Of a DNA stretch of 15,769 nucleotides, positions 8,274 through 15,433 are shown in pieces (position 1 is the first letter of the stretch; the number at the start of each line of letters is the position of its first letter). Position numbers and translations under genes: made by a program. A model generated the notes under the pieces. It searched no databases, was not told where the DNA came from, and worked only from the letters and a program-made list of their open reading frames with translations. Source of the DNA: Sphingomonadaceae bacterium (GTDB lineage: Bacteria > Pseudomonadota > Alphaproteobacteria > Sphingomonadales > Sphingomonadaceae). The stretch spans positions 1 to 15,769 of the forward strand of contig JAFARM010000405.1 of assembly GCA_019245455.1 (NCBI GenBank), in the 5' to 3' direction.

Positions 8274-8684
8274 ATGGCCGCCGCCCGTCCGACCGTTTCC
8301 GCCCGCCCGCTCAGCCCGCATCTGTCGATCTGGAAGTGGCGCGTGCACATGGCGGTGTCGATCCTGCACCGCGTCACCGGCAACGCCATGGCCTTCGGCG
8401 GCGTCGTCCTGTTCCTGTGGTGGCTGGTCGCGGCGGCGACGGGGCCGGACGCCTATGCCACCTTCTACCGCGTGGCGACGGGGCCGGTCGGGATCGTCGT
8501 CGGCGTCGGGCTGACGTGGATCTTCTTCCAGCACATGATGAACGGCATCCGCCACCTCGTCATGGACACCGGCAACGCGCTCGAGATCCATGCGTCGAAG
8601 ACCTTTGCCATCGCGACGCTGGCCGGGTCGACGCTGCTGACCGTCCTGACCTGGGCGGCCATCTTCCTGACGAAGGGCATCTGA
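8274..8684 (+). CDS. sdhC: Succinate dehydrogenase cytochrome b556 subunit SdhC
   Basis: Membrane anchor of respiratory complex II, 136 residues with three transmembrane helices (about 36-56, 66-88, 112-133). 'RPLSPHLSIWKW' (11-22) and 'SILHRVTG' (29-36) are the family signature; Ser29 and Arg33 correspond to the quinone-site Ser and Arg of the E. coli subunit. 'FFQHMMNGIRHLVMD' supplies His87, the expected heme b axial ligand. ATG 8274 follows GAGGAG (8264-8269) by 4 bases; the upstream frame is open, but that extension is arginine-rich and not family-like. Only 38 bases separate it from the DUF6285 gene. No convincing promoter was seen in that gap, so either read-through or a promoter inside the preceding gene is possible. 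Confidence 0.96.
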   Translation: MAAARPTVSARPLSPHLSIWKWRVHMAVSILHRVTGNAMAFGGVVLFLWWLVAAATGPDAYATFYRVATGPVGIVVGVGLTWIFFQHMMNGIRHLVMDTGNALEIHASKTFAIATLAGSTLLTVLTWAAIFLTKGI

Positions 8685-9064
8685 TGGGCACGGGAACCGA
8701 ACTCGGGCGCGTCCGGGGCTTAGGCAGCGCCAAGTCGGGCGTCGGCCACTGGTGGCACCAGCGCGTGACGGCGATCGGCAACCTGGCGCTGATGCTGTGG
8801 TTCGTCTTCAGCCTCGTCCGCCTGCCGGCGCTCGACTATCCGACCGTGATCCTGTGGCTGCGGCAGCCTGTCGCTGCGATCCCGATGCTCCTTCTCATCG
8901 TTTCGGTCTTCTACCATTTCCGCCTGGGCGTGCAGGTGTTCATCGAGGATTACCTGCACGAGGAGGGGGGCAAGCTGGCGGCGCTGCTGGCGCTCAACTT
9001 CTACGCGCTCGGCGGCGCGGCGGCGGCGGTATTCTGCGTGTTCAAGATCGCGCTCGGAGCTTAA
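8684..9064 (+). CDS. sdhD: Succinate dehydrogenase membrane anchor subunit SdhD
   Basis: Second membrane anchor of complex II, 126 residues, three transmembrane helices (about 28-47, 62-80, 97-121). 'SGVGHWWHQRVTAIGNL' (18-34) is the usual start of the family. 'SVFYHFRLGVQVFIEDY' places His78 as the second heme b ligand and Asp89-Tyr90 at the ubiquinone site. Its ATG shares a base with the sdhC stop (TGATG), a typical translationally coupled pair. The sdhA start follows after 3 bases. Confidence 0.96.
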   Translation: MGTGTELGRVRGLGSAKSGVGHWWHQRVTAIGNLALMLWFVFSLVRLPALDYPTVILWLRQPVAAIPMLLLIVSVFYHFRLGVQVFIEDYLHEEGGKLAALLALNFYALGGAAAAVFCVFKIALGA

Positions 9065-9067
9065 GTC

Positions 9068-10855
9068 ATGGCGGAAGCCTATAAGATCATCGACCACAGC
9101 TACGACGCGGTCGTCGTCGGAGCCGGCGGGTCGGGCCTGCGCGCCGCCATGGGTATCGCCGAGACGGGCCTCAAGACCGCGTGCATCACCAAGGTCTTTC
9201 CGACGCGCAGCCACACGGTCGCGGCGCAGGGCGGGATCGCGGCCTCCCTCGGCAACATGGGGCCGGACCACTGGACGTGGCATATGTACGACACGGTCAA
9301 GGGCAGCGACTGGCTCGGCGACCAGGACGCGATCGAGTATCTGTGCCGCGAAGCGCCCAAGGCGGTCTATGAGCTCGAGCACTTCGGCGTGCCGTTCAGC
9401 CGCACCGAGGAAGGCAAGATCTACCAGCGCGCCTTCGGCGGCATGACCCAGAACATGGGCGAGGGGCCGGCGGCGCAGCGGACGTGTGCCGCGGCCGACC
9501 GCACCGGCCACGCCATGCTCCACGCGCTCTACCAGCAGAGCCTGAAGCACGACACCGACTTCTATATCGAATATTTCGCCATCGACCTCATCATGGTGAA
9601 CGGCGAGTGCAAGGGCGTCATCGCCATGTGCATGGAGGACGGCAGCATCCACCGCTTCCGCAGCCACGCCGTCGTGCTGGCGACGGGCGGCTACGGCCGC
9701 TGCTATTTCTCGGCGACGAGCGCGCACACCTCGACCGGCGACGGCGGCGGCATGGCGATCCGCGCCGGGGTGCCGATGCAGGACATGGAGTTCGTCCAGT
9801 TCCACCCGACCGGTATCTACGGCGCCGGCGTCCTCATCACCGAGGGTGCGCGCGGCGAGGGCGGCTACCTGACCAACAAGGACGGCGAGCGCTTCATGGA
9901 ACGCTACGCGCCGTCGGCGAAGGACCTCGCCAGCCGCGACGTCGTCAGCCGCTCGATGGCGATGGAGATCCGCGAGGGCCGCGGCGTCGGGGCCGAGGGC
10001 GACCATATCAACCTGCACCTCAACCACATCGACCCGGCCGTGCTGCACGAGCGCCTGCCGGGCATCAGCGAGACGGCGAAGATCTTCGCCGGCGTCGACG
10101 TCACCAAGGAGCCGATCCCGGTGACGCCGACCGTCCACTACAACATGGGCGGCATCCCGACGAACTACCACGGCGAGGTCGTGACGCTGAAGGACGGCGA
10201 CCCCGACAGCGTGGTGCCCGGCCTGTTCGCGGTCGGCGAGGCGGCGTGCGTCAGCGTCCACGGTGCCAACCGGCTGGGGTCGAACAGCCTGATCGACCTC
10301 GTCGTCTTCGGCCGCGCCACCGCGCACCGGGTGGGGGCGACGATCAAGCCGTTCACCGCGCACGCGCCGCTGCCGAAGGATTCGGCCGACATGGCGCTGT
10401 CGCGGCTGGACGGGTATCGCCACTCGAAGGGCGGCTCGCCGACGTCGGCGGTCAGGGCGGCGATGCAGAAGACGATGCAGGCCAACGCCGGCGTCTTCCG
10501 CACGTCGGAGGTGCTCGACGAGGGCCAGCGCAAGATCGACGCGGTCTACCAGCAGATGGCCGACATCGGCATTGCCGACCGCAGCCTGGTGTTCAACACC
10601 GACCGGATCGAGACGCTCGAGCTCGACAACATGATCCCGCAGGCGGTGCTGACGATGCACATGGCCGCCGCCCGCCACGAAAGCCGCGGCGCCCACCTGC
10701 ACGAAGACTTCCCCAAGCGCGACGACGGCGAATGGATGAAGCACTCGCTGGGCTGGTTTCGGGACGGCAGCGTGCGGCTCGATACGCGCCCGGTGCACAG
10801 CTACACGCTGACCGACGAGGTGGCGTACATCAAGCCGAAGGCGCGGGTGTATTGA
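9068..10855 (+). CDS. sdhA: Succinate dehydrogenase flavoprotein subunit SdhA
   Basis: Catalytic subunit of complex II; oxidises succinate to fumarate on the cytoplasmic face of the inner membrane. It has 595 residues, the usual length. The FAD dinucleotide motif 'VVVGAGGSG' is at 15-23, and His49 in 'SHTVAAQGG' is the covalent FAD attachment site. 'QFHPTGIYG' (244-252), Arg290 in 'LASRDVVSR', His357 in '[10 protein letters not shown]' (357-366) and '[11 protein letters not shown]' (398-408) form the active-site and FAD contacts. The C-terminus '[17 protein letters not shown]' is intact. ATG 9068 has GGAG 9 bases upstream. sdhB does not follow directly but begins about 1.75 kb further on. Confidence 0.98.
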   Translation: MAEAYKIIDHSYDAVVVGAGGSGLRAAMGIAETGLKTACITKVFPTRSHTVAAQGGIAASLGNMGPDHWTWHMYDTVKGSDWLGDQDAIEYLCREAPKAVYELEHFGVPFSRTEEGKIYQRAFGGMTQNMGEGPAAQRTCAAADRTGHAMLHALYQQSLKHDTDFYIEYFAIDLIMVNGECKGVIAMCMEDGSIHRFRSHAVVLATGGYGRCYFSATSAHTSTGDGGGMAIRAGVPMQDMEFVQFHPTGIYGAGVLITEGARGEGGYLTNKDGERFMERYAPSAKDLASRDVVSRSMAMEIREGRGVGAEGDHINLHLNHIDPAVLHERLPGISETAKIFAGVDVTKEPIPVTPTVHYNMGGIPTNYHGEVVTLKDGDPDSVVPGLFAVGEAACVSVHGANRLGSNSLIDLVVFGRATAHRVGATIKPFTAHAPLPKDSADMALSRLDGYRHSKGGSPTSAVRAAMQKTMQANAGVFRTSEVLDEGQRKIDAVYQQMADIGIADRSLVFNTDRIETLELDNMIPQAVLTMHMAAARHESRGAHLHEDFPKRDDGEWMKHSLGWFRDGSVRLDTRPVHSYTLTDEVAYIKPKARVY

Positions 10856-10866
10856 GAGGGTGAGAG

Positions 10867-11163
10867 GTGGGGATCGCTATCGAGCAGATCGGCGGGCATT
10901 ATACGTCTGCTAAGCTCAGAATTATGACGTCGACAGGTGAGCGTTTCTTCCTTTTGATCGACGAAGACGGGCTTCATTTCTATAGTGACCGGTCGAGTTC
11001 CGGCGCACTTTCCGGAGAGCCGGTCTACCGATCGGTCGATGATTTGATGGATTGGATAGGCAATGATGGCGAAAAGAAGCCGTTCCGCCGTCGAGCACAG
11101 GTGAAGGCTCGTCAGAAGGCTTCTACTTCGCCGCCTCAAGCCGGTCCGCCAGCCACATCTTGA
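10867..11163 (+). CDS. Unrecognised small protein, low-GC region
   Basis: Possible 98-residue protein with a GTG start at 10867 preceded by GAGGG (10856-10860) at 6 bases, 11 bases after sdhA. I do not recognise it. Visible features: a compact N-terminal part with alternating hydrophobic residues ('AKLRIMTSTGERFFLLIDEDGL'), a 'YRSVDDLMDWIGN' helix-like stretch, and a basic, disordered tail (71-98). The first ~70 codons are clearly less GC-rich than neighbouring genes, suggesting foreign origin. Its 3' end overlaps the convergent brnA by 41 bases. No signal peptide or membrane segment. It could be part of the inserted block or a leftover of it. Confidence 0.5.
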   Translation: MGIAIEQIGGHYTSAKLRIMTSTGERFFLLIDEDGLHFYSDRSSSGALSGEPVYRSVDDLMDWIGNDGEKKPFRRRAQVKARQKASTSPPQAGPPATS

Positions 11164-11467
11164 TCAGCGCCTGCCGCGTCACGCCGCGCTTCTTCGCGTT
11201 CTCGTCGAGGCGGTTGACCATCCACAGCGGGAAGTCGACGTTGACGCGCTTGGGTTCGAGGTTCGGCCGGCGGGTCGTCGAGAAATCCAGATAGGCGCTG
11301 ATGTCCTCGCCGTCGTCGAAGCGACGGTCGAATTCTTCAGCCGATATAGAAGCGGGCTTCGACGTCGCGGGCTCGGCGGACGGAGATGATGCGGACGCGG
11401 TCTTCCCGCCGGGTGATGGCCGCCGTCCAGACCTTGCCGATGATGCGGCTTCGCTCCTCGTCGCCAT
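11123..11467 (-). CDS. brnA: BrnA-type antitoxin (ribbon-helix-helix)
   Basis: Antitoxin and DNA-binding repressor of the BrnTA module. The end of the protein is distinctive: 'FDDGEDISAYLDF' followed by 'KRVNVDFPLWMVNRLDENA' and 'RQALIKMWLADRLEAAK', a BrnA-style CopG fold in which the beta-strand 'KRVNVDF' contacts DNA. The only standard start codon in frame is ATG at 11467, giving 114 residues. That start lies well inside brnT (131-base overlap) and makes the first ~40 residues an Ala/Ser/Pro-rich stretch read from toxin DNA in another frame. The conserved part begins near residue 41 (ATA codon at 11347), close to the brnT stop, so a shorter product from a non-standard start is possible. The fold call is sure, the start is not. 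Confidence 0.82.
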   Translation of the reverse strand: MATRSEAASSARSGRRPSPGGKTASASSPSAEPATSKPASISAEEFDRRFDDGEDISAYLDFSTTRRPNLEPKRVNVDFPLWMVNRLDENAKKRGVTRQALIKMWLADRLEAAK

Positions 11468-11588
11468 AGATCGCTCCTTCCGTTTCGACCAAGGCCGGAT
11501 CAAGCCAGATCGCCTGTGCAGCGACGAAGTCGATCCCGTGTTTCGCCAGGTTGGCGGTGCTCTTCGCGTGATCGAATTCGAAGTCCAC
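11337..11588 (-). CDS. brnT: BrnT-type ribonuclease toxin
   Basis: Type II toxin of 83 residues with a RelE-like fold; in studied members it cleaves RNA and halts growth, and is neutralised by BrnA. Family signs are 'FEFDHAKSTANLAKHGIDF' (3-21), 'WLDP' (28-31), 'ERSRIIGKVW' (45-54) and 'VRIISVRRARDVEARFY' (65-81), which holds the basic residues expected in the active region. The start is GTG at 11588, since the conserved 'FEFD' begins two residues in. It is upstream of brnA, the normal toxin-first order for this family. Located between sdhA and sdhB on the opposite strand. Confidence 0.87.
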   Translation of the reverse strand: MDFEFDHAKSTANLAKHGIDFVAAQAIWLDPALVETEGAIYGDEERSRIIGKVWTAAITRREDRVRIISVRRARDVEARFYIG

Positions 11589-11593
11589 GGCGA

Positions 11594-11622
11594 TGTATAA
11601 GTTCTATCCCTTTTCGACACAA
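11594..11622 (-). promoter_or_regulatory. Candidate brnTA promoter
   Basis: Read on the minus strand: TTGTGT (11622-11617), a 17-base spacer, then TATACA (11599-11594). Only 5 bases separate the -10 box from the brnT GTG, so the transcript would be nearly or fully leaderless. BrnA-family antitoxins repress their own promoter, so an operator is expected here. By-eye match, modest score. Confidence 0.35.
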
Positions 11623-11646
11623 ACGCAGGCGCTTCGGCACAAGCGA

Positions 11647-11670
11647 GGGCGCGGGTCGGAACCCGCGCCC
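11647..11670 (-). terminator. Hairpin after the second SDR gene
   Basis: GGGCGCGGGT-cgga-ACCCGCGCCC forms a perfect 10-base-pair stem with a 4-base loop, 9 bases past the stop of the minus-strand SDR. It lies between that gene and brnT. It probably ends SDR transcription and insulates the toxin-antitoxin promoter, although no T-run follows. Confidence 0.55.
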
Positions 11671-11679
11671 GCTGCCCGC

Positions 11680-12423
11680 TCAGATCGAGAACCCGCCATC
11701 GACGTTGATCGTCGTGCCCGTGATGTAGCTCGCCTCGTCGCTCGCCAGGAACGCGGCGACCGACGCGACCTCGTCGACGGTGCCGAAGCGCTTCAGCGGC
11801 GTCAGCTGGATCATGACGCTCGAGAACGGGCCGTCGGCGGGGTTCATGTCGGTGTCGATCGGGCCCGGCTGGATGACGTTGACCAGGATGTTGCGGCTGG
11901 CGAGGTCCTGCGCCCAGCCGCGGGCGAGGCCGGCGACGGCCGCCTTGGTCGCGCCGTACACGGCCGCGCCCGGGAAGGGCGAGGTGTCGCCGTTGACGCT
12001 GCCGATAATGATGACGCGGCCGCCGTCGCGCAGGTGGGGGAAGGCCGCCGTCGTGCCGTGGTAGACGCCGTCGACGTTGGTCGCGAACTGGTGGCGGTAA
12101 GTCGCGTCCTCGGTCTGGCCGAGCGGTGACAGGCCGAACACGCCGGCATTGTGGACGAGAATGTCGATGCCGCCGCCGAGCGCCGCCGCGGCTTCCGCGA
12201 CCGCCGCCTTGACCGCGTCGGGGTTGCCGGCGTCGGCCTGGACGGCGTGGCCCTTGCGCCCGGACGCCGCGATCGCCGCGACCGTCGCGTCGGCCGCCGC
12301 CTTGTTGCCGGCATAGGTGATGACGACGTCGGCGCCCTCGCTCGCCAGCCGCCGGGCGATGCCCGCGCCGATGCCGCGCGAACCGCCGGTGACGAGCGCG
12401 GTCTTGCCGGTGAGCCTGGTCAT
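11680..12423 (-). CDS. Short-chain dehydrogenase/reductase (3-oxoacyl reductase-like)
   Basis: Classical SDR oxidoreductase, 247 residues, substrate unknown. The coenzyme motif 'TGGSRGIG' is at 12-19, 'HNAG' (for NNAG) at 91-94, catalytic Ser142, and Tyr156/Lys160 in 'YGATKAAV'. 'PGPIDTDMNP' follows, and the C-terminus 'ITGTTINVDGGFSI' is the family end. ATG 12423 has AAGGGA about 8 bases upstream. An open frame continues further upstream but is not SDR-like. The style resembles stand-alone SDRs annotated as FabG-like or glucose-1-dehydrogenase-like. It is not a neighbour expected beside sdhB and appears to belong to the block inserted between sdhA and sdhB. Confidence 0.88.
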   Translation of the reverse strand: MTRLTGKTALVTGGSRGIGAGIARRLASEGADVVITYAGNKAAADATVAAIAASGRKGHAVQADAGNPDAVKAAVAEAAAALGGGIDILVHNAGVFGLSPLGQTEDATYRHQFATNVDGVYHGTTAAFPHLRDGGRVIIIGSVNGDTSPFPGAAVYGATKAAVAGLARGWAQDLASRNILVNVIQPGPIDTDMNPADGPFSSVMIQLTPLKRFGTVDEVASVAAFLASDEASYITGTTINVDGGFSI

Positions 12424-12607
12424 GATCGGAATCCCTTTCTCGTTGCTGCGGGCAACATGGCGCAGGCTGAATGCCAGACAACGGGCGCGGCCGCGAAGAT
12501 TTGCTTGATTGCGGTAAATCCCGCCTCGCGGCCACGGTGCGACGAGATGGAGGTTGAGCGCACGGGCGCGAGGCCGTAAGCCCGCGGCGACACGACGGGG
12601 TCGACGC
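12424..12607. promoter_or_regulatory. Divergent promoter region for the SDR gene and sdhB
   Basis: This 184-base gap lies between two genes reading away from each other, so promoters for both should be here. For sdhB the best I can see is TTGAGC (12554-12559), a 17-base spacer and TAAGCC (12577-12582); the -10 box is poor. Nothing convincing is seen for the SDR. The region is inferred from gene orientation more than from motifs. Confidence 0.35.
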
Positions 12608-13393
12608 ATGGCCGAATTCTCGCTGCCCACCAACTCGCGCATCCGCTCCGGCGGCAAGGTTTATCCCGCGCCGCCGGCGGCGAAGCGGGTTAAGAGCTTC
12701 AAGATCTACCGCTGGAACCCCGACGACGGGGCGAACCCGCGCTACGACACCTACGAGCTCGACCTCGATGCGACCGGGCCGATGGTGCTGGACGCGCTGA
12801 TCAAGATCAAAGCCGAGGTCGACCCGACGCTGACCTTCCGCCGCTCGTGCCGCGAGGGCATCTGCGGGTCGTGCAGCATGAACATCGGCGGCACCAACAC
12901 GCTCGCCTGCACCCAGGCGATCGAGGACGTCGCTGGCGAGGTCCGCATCACGCCGCTGCCGCACATGGAGGTGGTCAAGGACCTCGTCCCCGACTTCAAG
13001 CACTTCTACGCGCAGTACGCCTCGATCAAGCCGTGGCTGCAGACCGTCACGCCCGACCCGGCCGACGCCGAGCGGCTGCAGTCGGTCGAGGACCGCAGCA
13101 GGATCGACGGGCTGTACGAGTGCATCCTGTGCGCCTGCTGCTCGTCGTCGTGCCCGAGTTACTGGTGGAACAGCGACAAGTTCCTGGGTCCGGCGATCCT
13201 GCTCCAGGCGTACCGCTGGCTGGTCGACAGCCGCGACGAGATGACCGGCGAGCGCCTGGACGCGCTCGAGGACCCGTTCCGCCTGTACCGCTGCCACACG
13301 ATCATGAACTGCGCCAACGTCTGCCCGAAGGGGCTGAACCCGGCGAAGGCGATCGCCGAAATCAAGAAGATGATGGTGGCGCGCGCGGTCTGA
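12608..13393 (+). CDS. sdhB: Succinate dehydrogenase iron-sulfur subunit SdhB
   Basis: Electron-transfer subunit of complex II, 261 residues, carrying electrons from FAD to ubiquinone. The [2Fe-2S] site is in '[16 protein letters not shown]' with Cys81, 86, 89 and 101. The [4Fe-4S] site uses Cys172, 175, 178 and Cys239, and the [3Fe-4S] site uses Cys182, 229 and 235, by alignment with the known E. coli pattern. All expected cysteines are present, so the subunit looks functional. ATG 12608 gives the natural start ([10 protein letters not shown]). Its separation from sdhCDA by opposite-strand genes means it probably has its own transcription unit, unlike the common sdhCDAB operon. Confidence 0.97.
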   Translation: MAEFSLPTNSRIRSGGKVYPAPPAAKRVKSFKIYRWNPDDGANPRYDTYELDLDATGPMVLDALIKIKAEVDPTLTFRRSCREGICGSCSMNIGGTNTLACTQAIEDVAGEVRITPLPHMEVVKDLVPDFKHFYAQYASIKPWLQTVTPDPADAERLQSVEDRSRIDGLYECILCACCSSSCPSYWWNSDKFLGPAILLQAYRWLVDSRDEMTGERLDALEDPFRLYRCHTIMNCANVCPKGLNPAKAIAEIKKMMVARAV

Positions 13394-13523
13394 CGACCGG
13401 CGCGCAAGGCGAACTTTGCCCGCGCGAAGACCGACTTGGGCGCGGACTCGTCAGCGCGTGGCAAGGGGGCGGGCGATCACGTCGTCCTGAACCTGTCCGC
13501 CCCGGCCTTGGCCTCGCAGTACG

Positions 13524-13614
13524 GTCATGCTGGCGAAGCCAGCATCCAGGTCAGCGCGAGGCGGACGGCCGCACGTCGCGCACGGCCGTGGATGCTGGTC
13601 TGCGCCAGCATGAC
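13524..13614. repeat. Palindromic repeat, family A (copy 2)
   Basis: This 91-base inverted repeat starts GTCATGCTGGCGAAGCC and ends GCGCCAGCATGAC. The left arm has one base fewer than copy 1, and the right arm differs at a few positions (TCTGCG). Its interior contains GGCCGCACGTCGCGCACG, which is also found in copy 3. Confidence 0.88.
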
Positions 13615-13673
13615 GCTGGGTATGGAGGAGAGCGACTGTTGGGCGGTGCAGCCGAGGCCAATGTTCGGCTTGT

Positions 13674-13765
13674 GTCATGCTGGCGAAGGCCAGCATCCAC
13701 TCGCGTGCAAGCGGATGGGCCGCACGTCGCGCACGACGGTGGATGCTGGACTTCGCCAGCATGAC
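13674..13765. repeat. Palindromic repeat, family A (copy 3)
   Basis: This 92-base inverted repeat has arms GTCATGCTGGCGAAGGCCAG... and ...GGACTTCGCCAGCATGAC. It ends 24 bases from the acyltransferase stop and is a tandem neighbour of copy 2, 59 bases away. Its interior is shared with copy 2. Confidence 0.9.
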
Positions 13766-13789
13766 TTCCGTCGGAGAGATTGGCGACGG

Positions 13790-14881
13790 TCAGGCTGGCC
13801 TCGGCTCGGGCGCGATCGGCGGTACGGTTTTCACCTGCCGCGCCCGAAGCCGCCGCAGCGCCGCCAGCAGGGGCGTCTCCACCCACCGGTGCAGCGCCAG
13901 CCCGAGCAGGACGACGGCGGCGATCAGCGTCACCGCGCCGGCCGACGCCGGCAATGCCGCCGTCGCGCCCGCCCGGCGCAGGACGACCGCCACCGCCGAC
14001 AGCGCGGGATAGTGGACGAGGTAAATGCTGTACGACGCCGCGCCGAGCGGCCGCAGCGGCAGCGGAACCGCAAGCCGCCGCCGCTGCTCCCACGCGACCG
14101 CTCCGGCGAGCGCGACCGCGCTGGCGATACCGTAGCCGAGGTTGCGCGCGGTGTCGCCAAGCAGCGACGCCGTGACCTCCTCCGCCGCGAGCGCGGCGAA
14201 GGCGGTGACGCCCCCCGCGAGCCATGGCGGCGGGTGCCGGACCAGCCCCCGGCCCATGGCGACGCGGACCAGCGCACCGACGCCGAACAGCAGGTTCAGC
14301 GGCGAGGCGACGTAGCTTGGCACGCCGCCGACGCCAGCCCCGGTCAGTCCCGCCCACAGCACCAGTCCCGCCCACAGCACCAGCGTCGCGATGCCGGCGC
14401 GGCGGTTGACGATCAGCAGGCCGAACGCGGCATAGAACAGCATCTCGTGGAACAATGTCCACGACACCGTCAGCACACCGGCATGGGCATCCGGGCCGAC
14501 GAGCAGCAGCGAGGACACGACCGCGCCGCCATCGACGTGGGCCAGCGACGCGATGCGCGGCCCGACGACCGCCAGCACGGTCAGCGGAGCCAGCACCAGC
14601 CAGTACAGCGGATAGATCCGATCGAACCGCCGCGCCGCGAAGCGTCTCAGCCGCTCCCGCCGGCCGATGTCGCCACCGTGGACGTAGGCGATGATGAAGC
14701 CGCTGAGGACGAAGAAGAATTCGACCCCGGCATGGCCGCAGGTGAAGGCCCCGCCGAACGGCACCGCACCCCAATAGGCGGGGTTCGCCGCCACCTTGCC
14801 CGCGTGATAGGCGACGACGAGCAGGGCGGCGATGCCGCGCCCGGCTTCGATCGTCGCGAAGCTGTCCCGTCGTTCGGCCAT
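13790..14881 (-). CDS. Acyltransferase-3 (OafA-like) membrane protein
   Basis: Integral inner-membrane acyltransferase of the acyltransferase-3 family, 363 residues with about ten hydrophobic helices. Members transfer acetyl or other acyl groups to surface sugars, lipopolysaccharide or exopolysaccharide. The N-terminal signature 'IEAGRGIAALLVVAYHAGK' (11-29) includes Arg15 and the likely catalytic His26. 'FFFVLSGFIIAYV' and 'RFAARRFDRIYPLYWL' are the next family motifs. There is no C-terminal SGNH domain; the tail is short and basic. ATG 14881 has GAGGGG upstream. No polysaccharide genes surround it, so its substrate cannot be guessed. It breaks the grouping of sdhB with the thioesterase and zapE. 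Confidence 0.9.
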   Translation of the reverse strand: MAERRDSFATIEAGRGIAALLVVAYHAGKVAANPAYWGAVPFGGAFTCGHAGVEFFFVLSGFIIAYVHGGDIGRRERLRRFAARRFDRIYPLYWLVLAPLTVLAVVGPRIASLAHVDGGAVVSSLLLVGPDAHAGVLTVSWTLFHEMLFYAAFGLLIVNRRAGIATLVLWAGLVLWAGLTGAGVGGVPSYVASPLNLLFGVGALVRVAMGRGLVRHPPPWLAGGVTAFAALAAEEVTASLLGDTARNLGYGIASAVALAGAVAWEQRRRLAVPLPLRPLGAASYSIYLVHYPALSAVAVVLRRAGATAALPASAGAVTLIAAVVLLGLALHRWVETPLLAALRRLRARQVKTVPPIAPEPRPA

Positions 14882-14971
14882 GGCCGCCCCCTCACGACGG
14901 GTAACGGCACGGCGGCGCGGAGCCTTACCGGGGTTGCCAGCGACCGGGGGCTGCCATTACGGACCTGGGTC

Positions 14972-15433
14972 ATGACTGCCGCATCCGACGCCGATGGCTG
15001 GATCCCCTGGCTGCACAAGCCCGACCAGCGCTTCCACGACCTGCTCGGCCAGATGTATTTCCGCGTCACCGACCATGGGGTCGAATCGCGGATGGACACC
15101 GCACGCTGCCATTCGAACGCCCTCGGCTTCCTCCACGGCGGCTTCCTGATGAGCTTCGTCGACATGGCGATGTTCGCCATCATCCGCCCGCGCTTCGGCA
15201 AGGGCGAGGGCGCCGTGACGCTGAGCTGCGCCACCGACTTCCTGACCGGCGGCATCGTCGGCCAGCCGATCGAGGCGCACGGCGAGGTGCTGAAGGAAAC
15301 CGGCAAGATGTTCTTTGTCCGCGGACTGGTGACGCAGAACGGCGGCAACGTCGCCTCGTTCACTGGTACGATGCGCAAGATCGTCCGCCGTCCCCCGCCG
15401 GACGCCCCAACGGGCCAATCGCCGCCGTCGTGA
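14972..15433 (+). CDS. PaaI-like hotdog thioesterase
   Basis: Predicted acyl-CoA thioesterase, 153 residues, single hotdog domain, cytoplasmic and probably tetrameric. 'HSNALGFLHGGFLMSFVDMAM' (47-67) holds the family pattern Asn49, His55-Gly56-Gly57 and Asp64, where the helix dipole and acidic residue serve catalysis. 'VTLSCATDFLTGG' (82-94) and 'GKMFFVRGLV' (111-120) are the following strands. ATG 14972 was chosen because homology starts right after it; the ribosome site is weak (GGACCTGGG). The C-terminal 15 residues are Pro-rich. The stop overlaps the zapE GTG by 4 bases. Substrate is unknown. Confidence 0.88.
   Translation: MTAASDADGWIPWLHKPDQRFHDLLGQMYFRVTDHGVESRMDTARCHSNALGFLHGGFLMSFVDMAMFAIIRPRFGKGEGAVTLSCATDFLTGGIVGQPIEAHGEVLKETGKMFFVRGLVTQNGGNVASFTGTMRKIVRRPPPDAPTGQSPPS

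Larger units (their letters stand above)
13394..13789. other. Non-coding spacer between convergent genes
   Basis: This 396-base stretch lies between sdhB (+) and the acyltransferase (-), which converge here. Two family A palindromic repeats (13524-13614 and 13674-13765) take up nearly half. Long frames cross it but give peptides such as WMLVCASMT or MLAKASIH, the usual translation of these repeats, and are not genes. Nothing else was recognised in 13394-13523 or 13615-13673. Confidence 0.75.

Noticed and set aside
8720..10798. A 692-codon open frame on the minus strand across sdhD and sdhA
   Set aside because: It is the antisense shadow of well-identified sdhA. Its product is rich in Arg, His, Asp and Val with no domain, which is typical for the reverse of GC-rich genes.
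11468..13297. Long upstream extension of the brnA frame through the SDR gene and sdhB
   Set aside because: It overlaps two real genes in other frames and reads as low-complexity Arg/Gly-rich protein; only the BrnA end is meaningful.
2378..13765. CRISPR array from the repeated palindromes
   Set aside because: The repeats are few, scattered, of several families and have no regular spacers or cas genes.
13551..14774. 407-codon frame antisense to the spacer and overlapping the acyltransferase
   Set aside because: It shares the strand with the true acyltransferase in another frame and reads as Arg/Gly/Ala-rich low complexity.
13436..14971. 512-codon extension ahead of the thioesterase
   Set aside because: It runs through palindromic repeats and the reverse of the acyltransferase; the hotdog domain begins right after ATG 14972.
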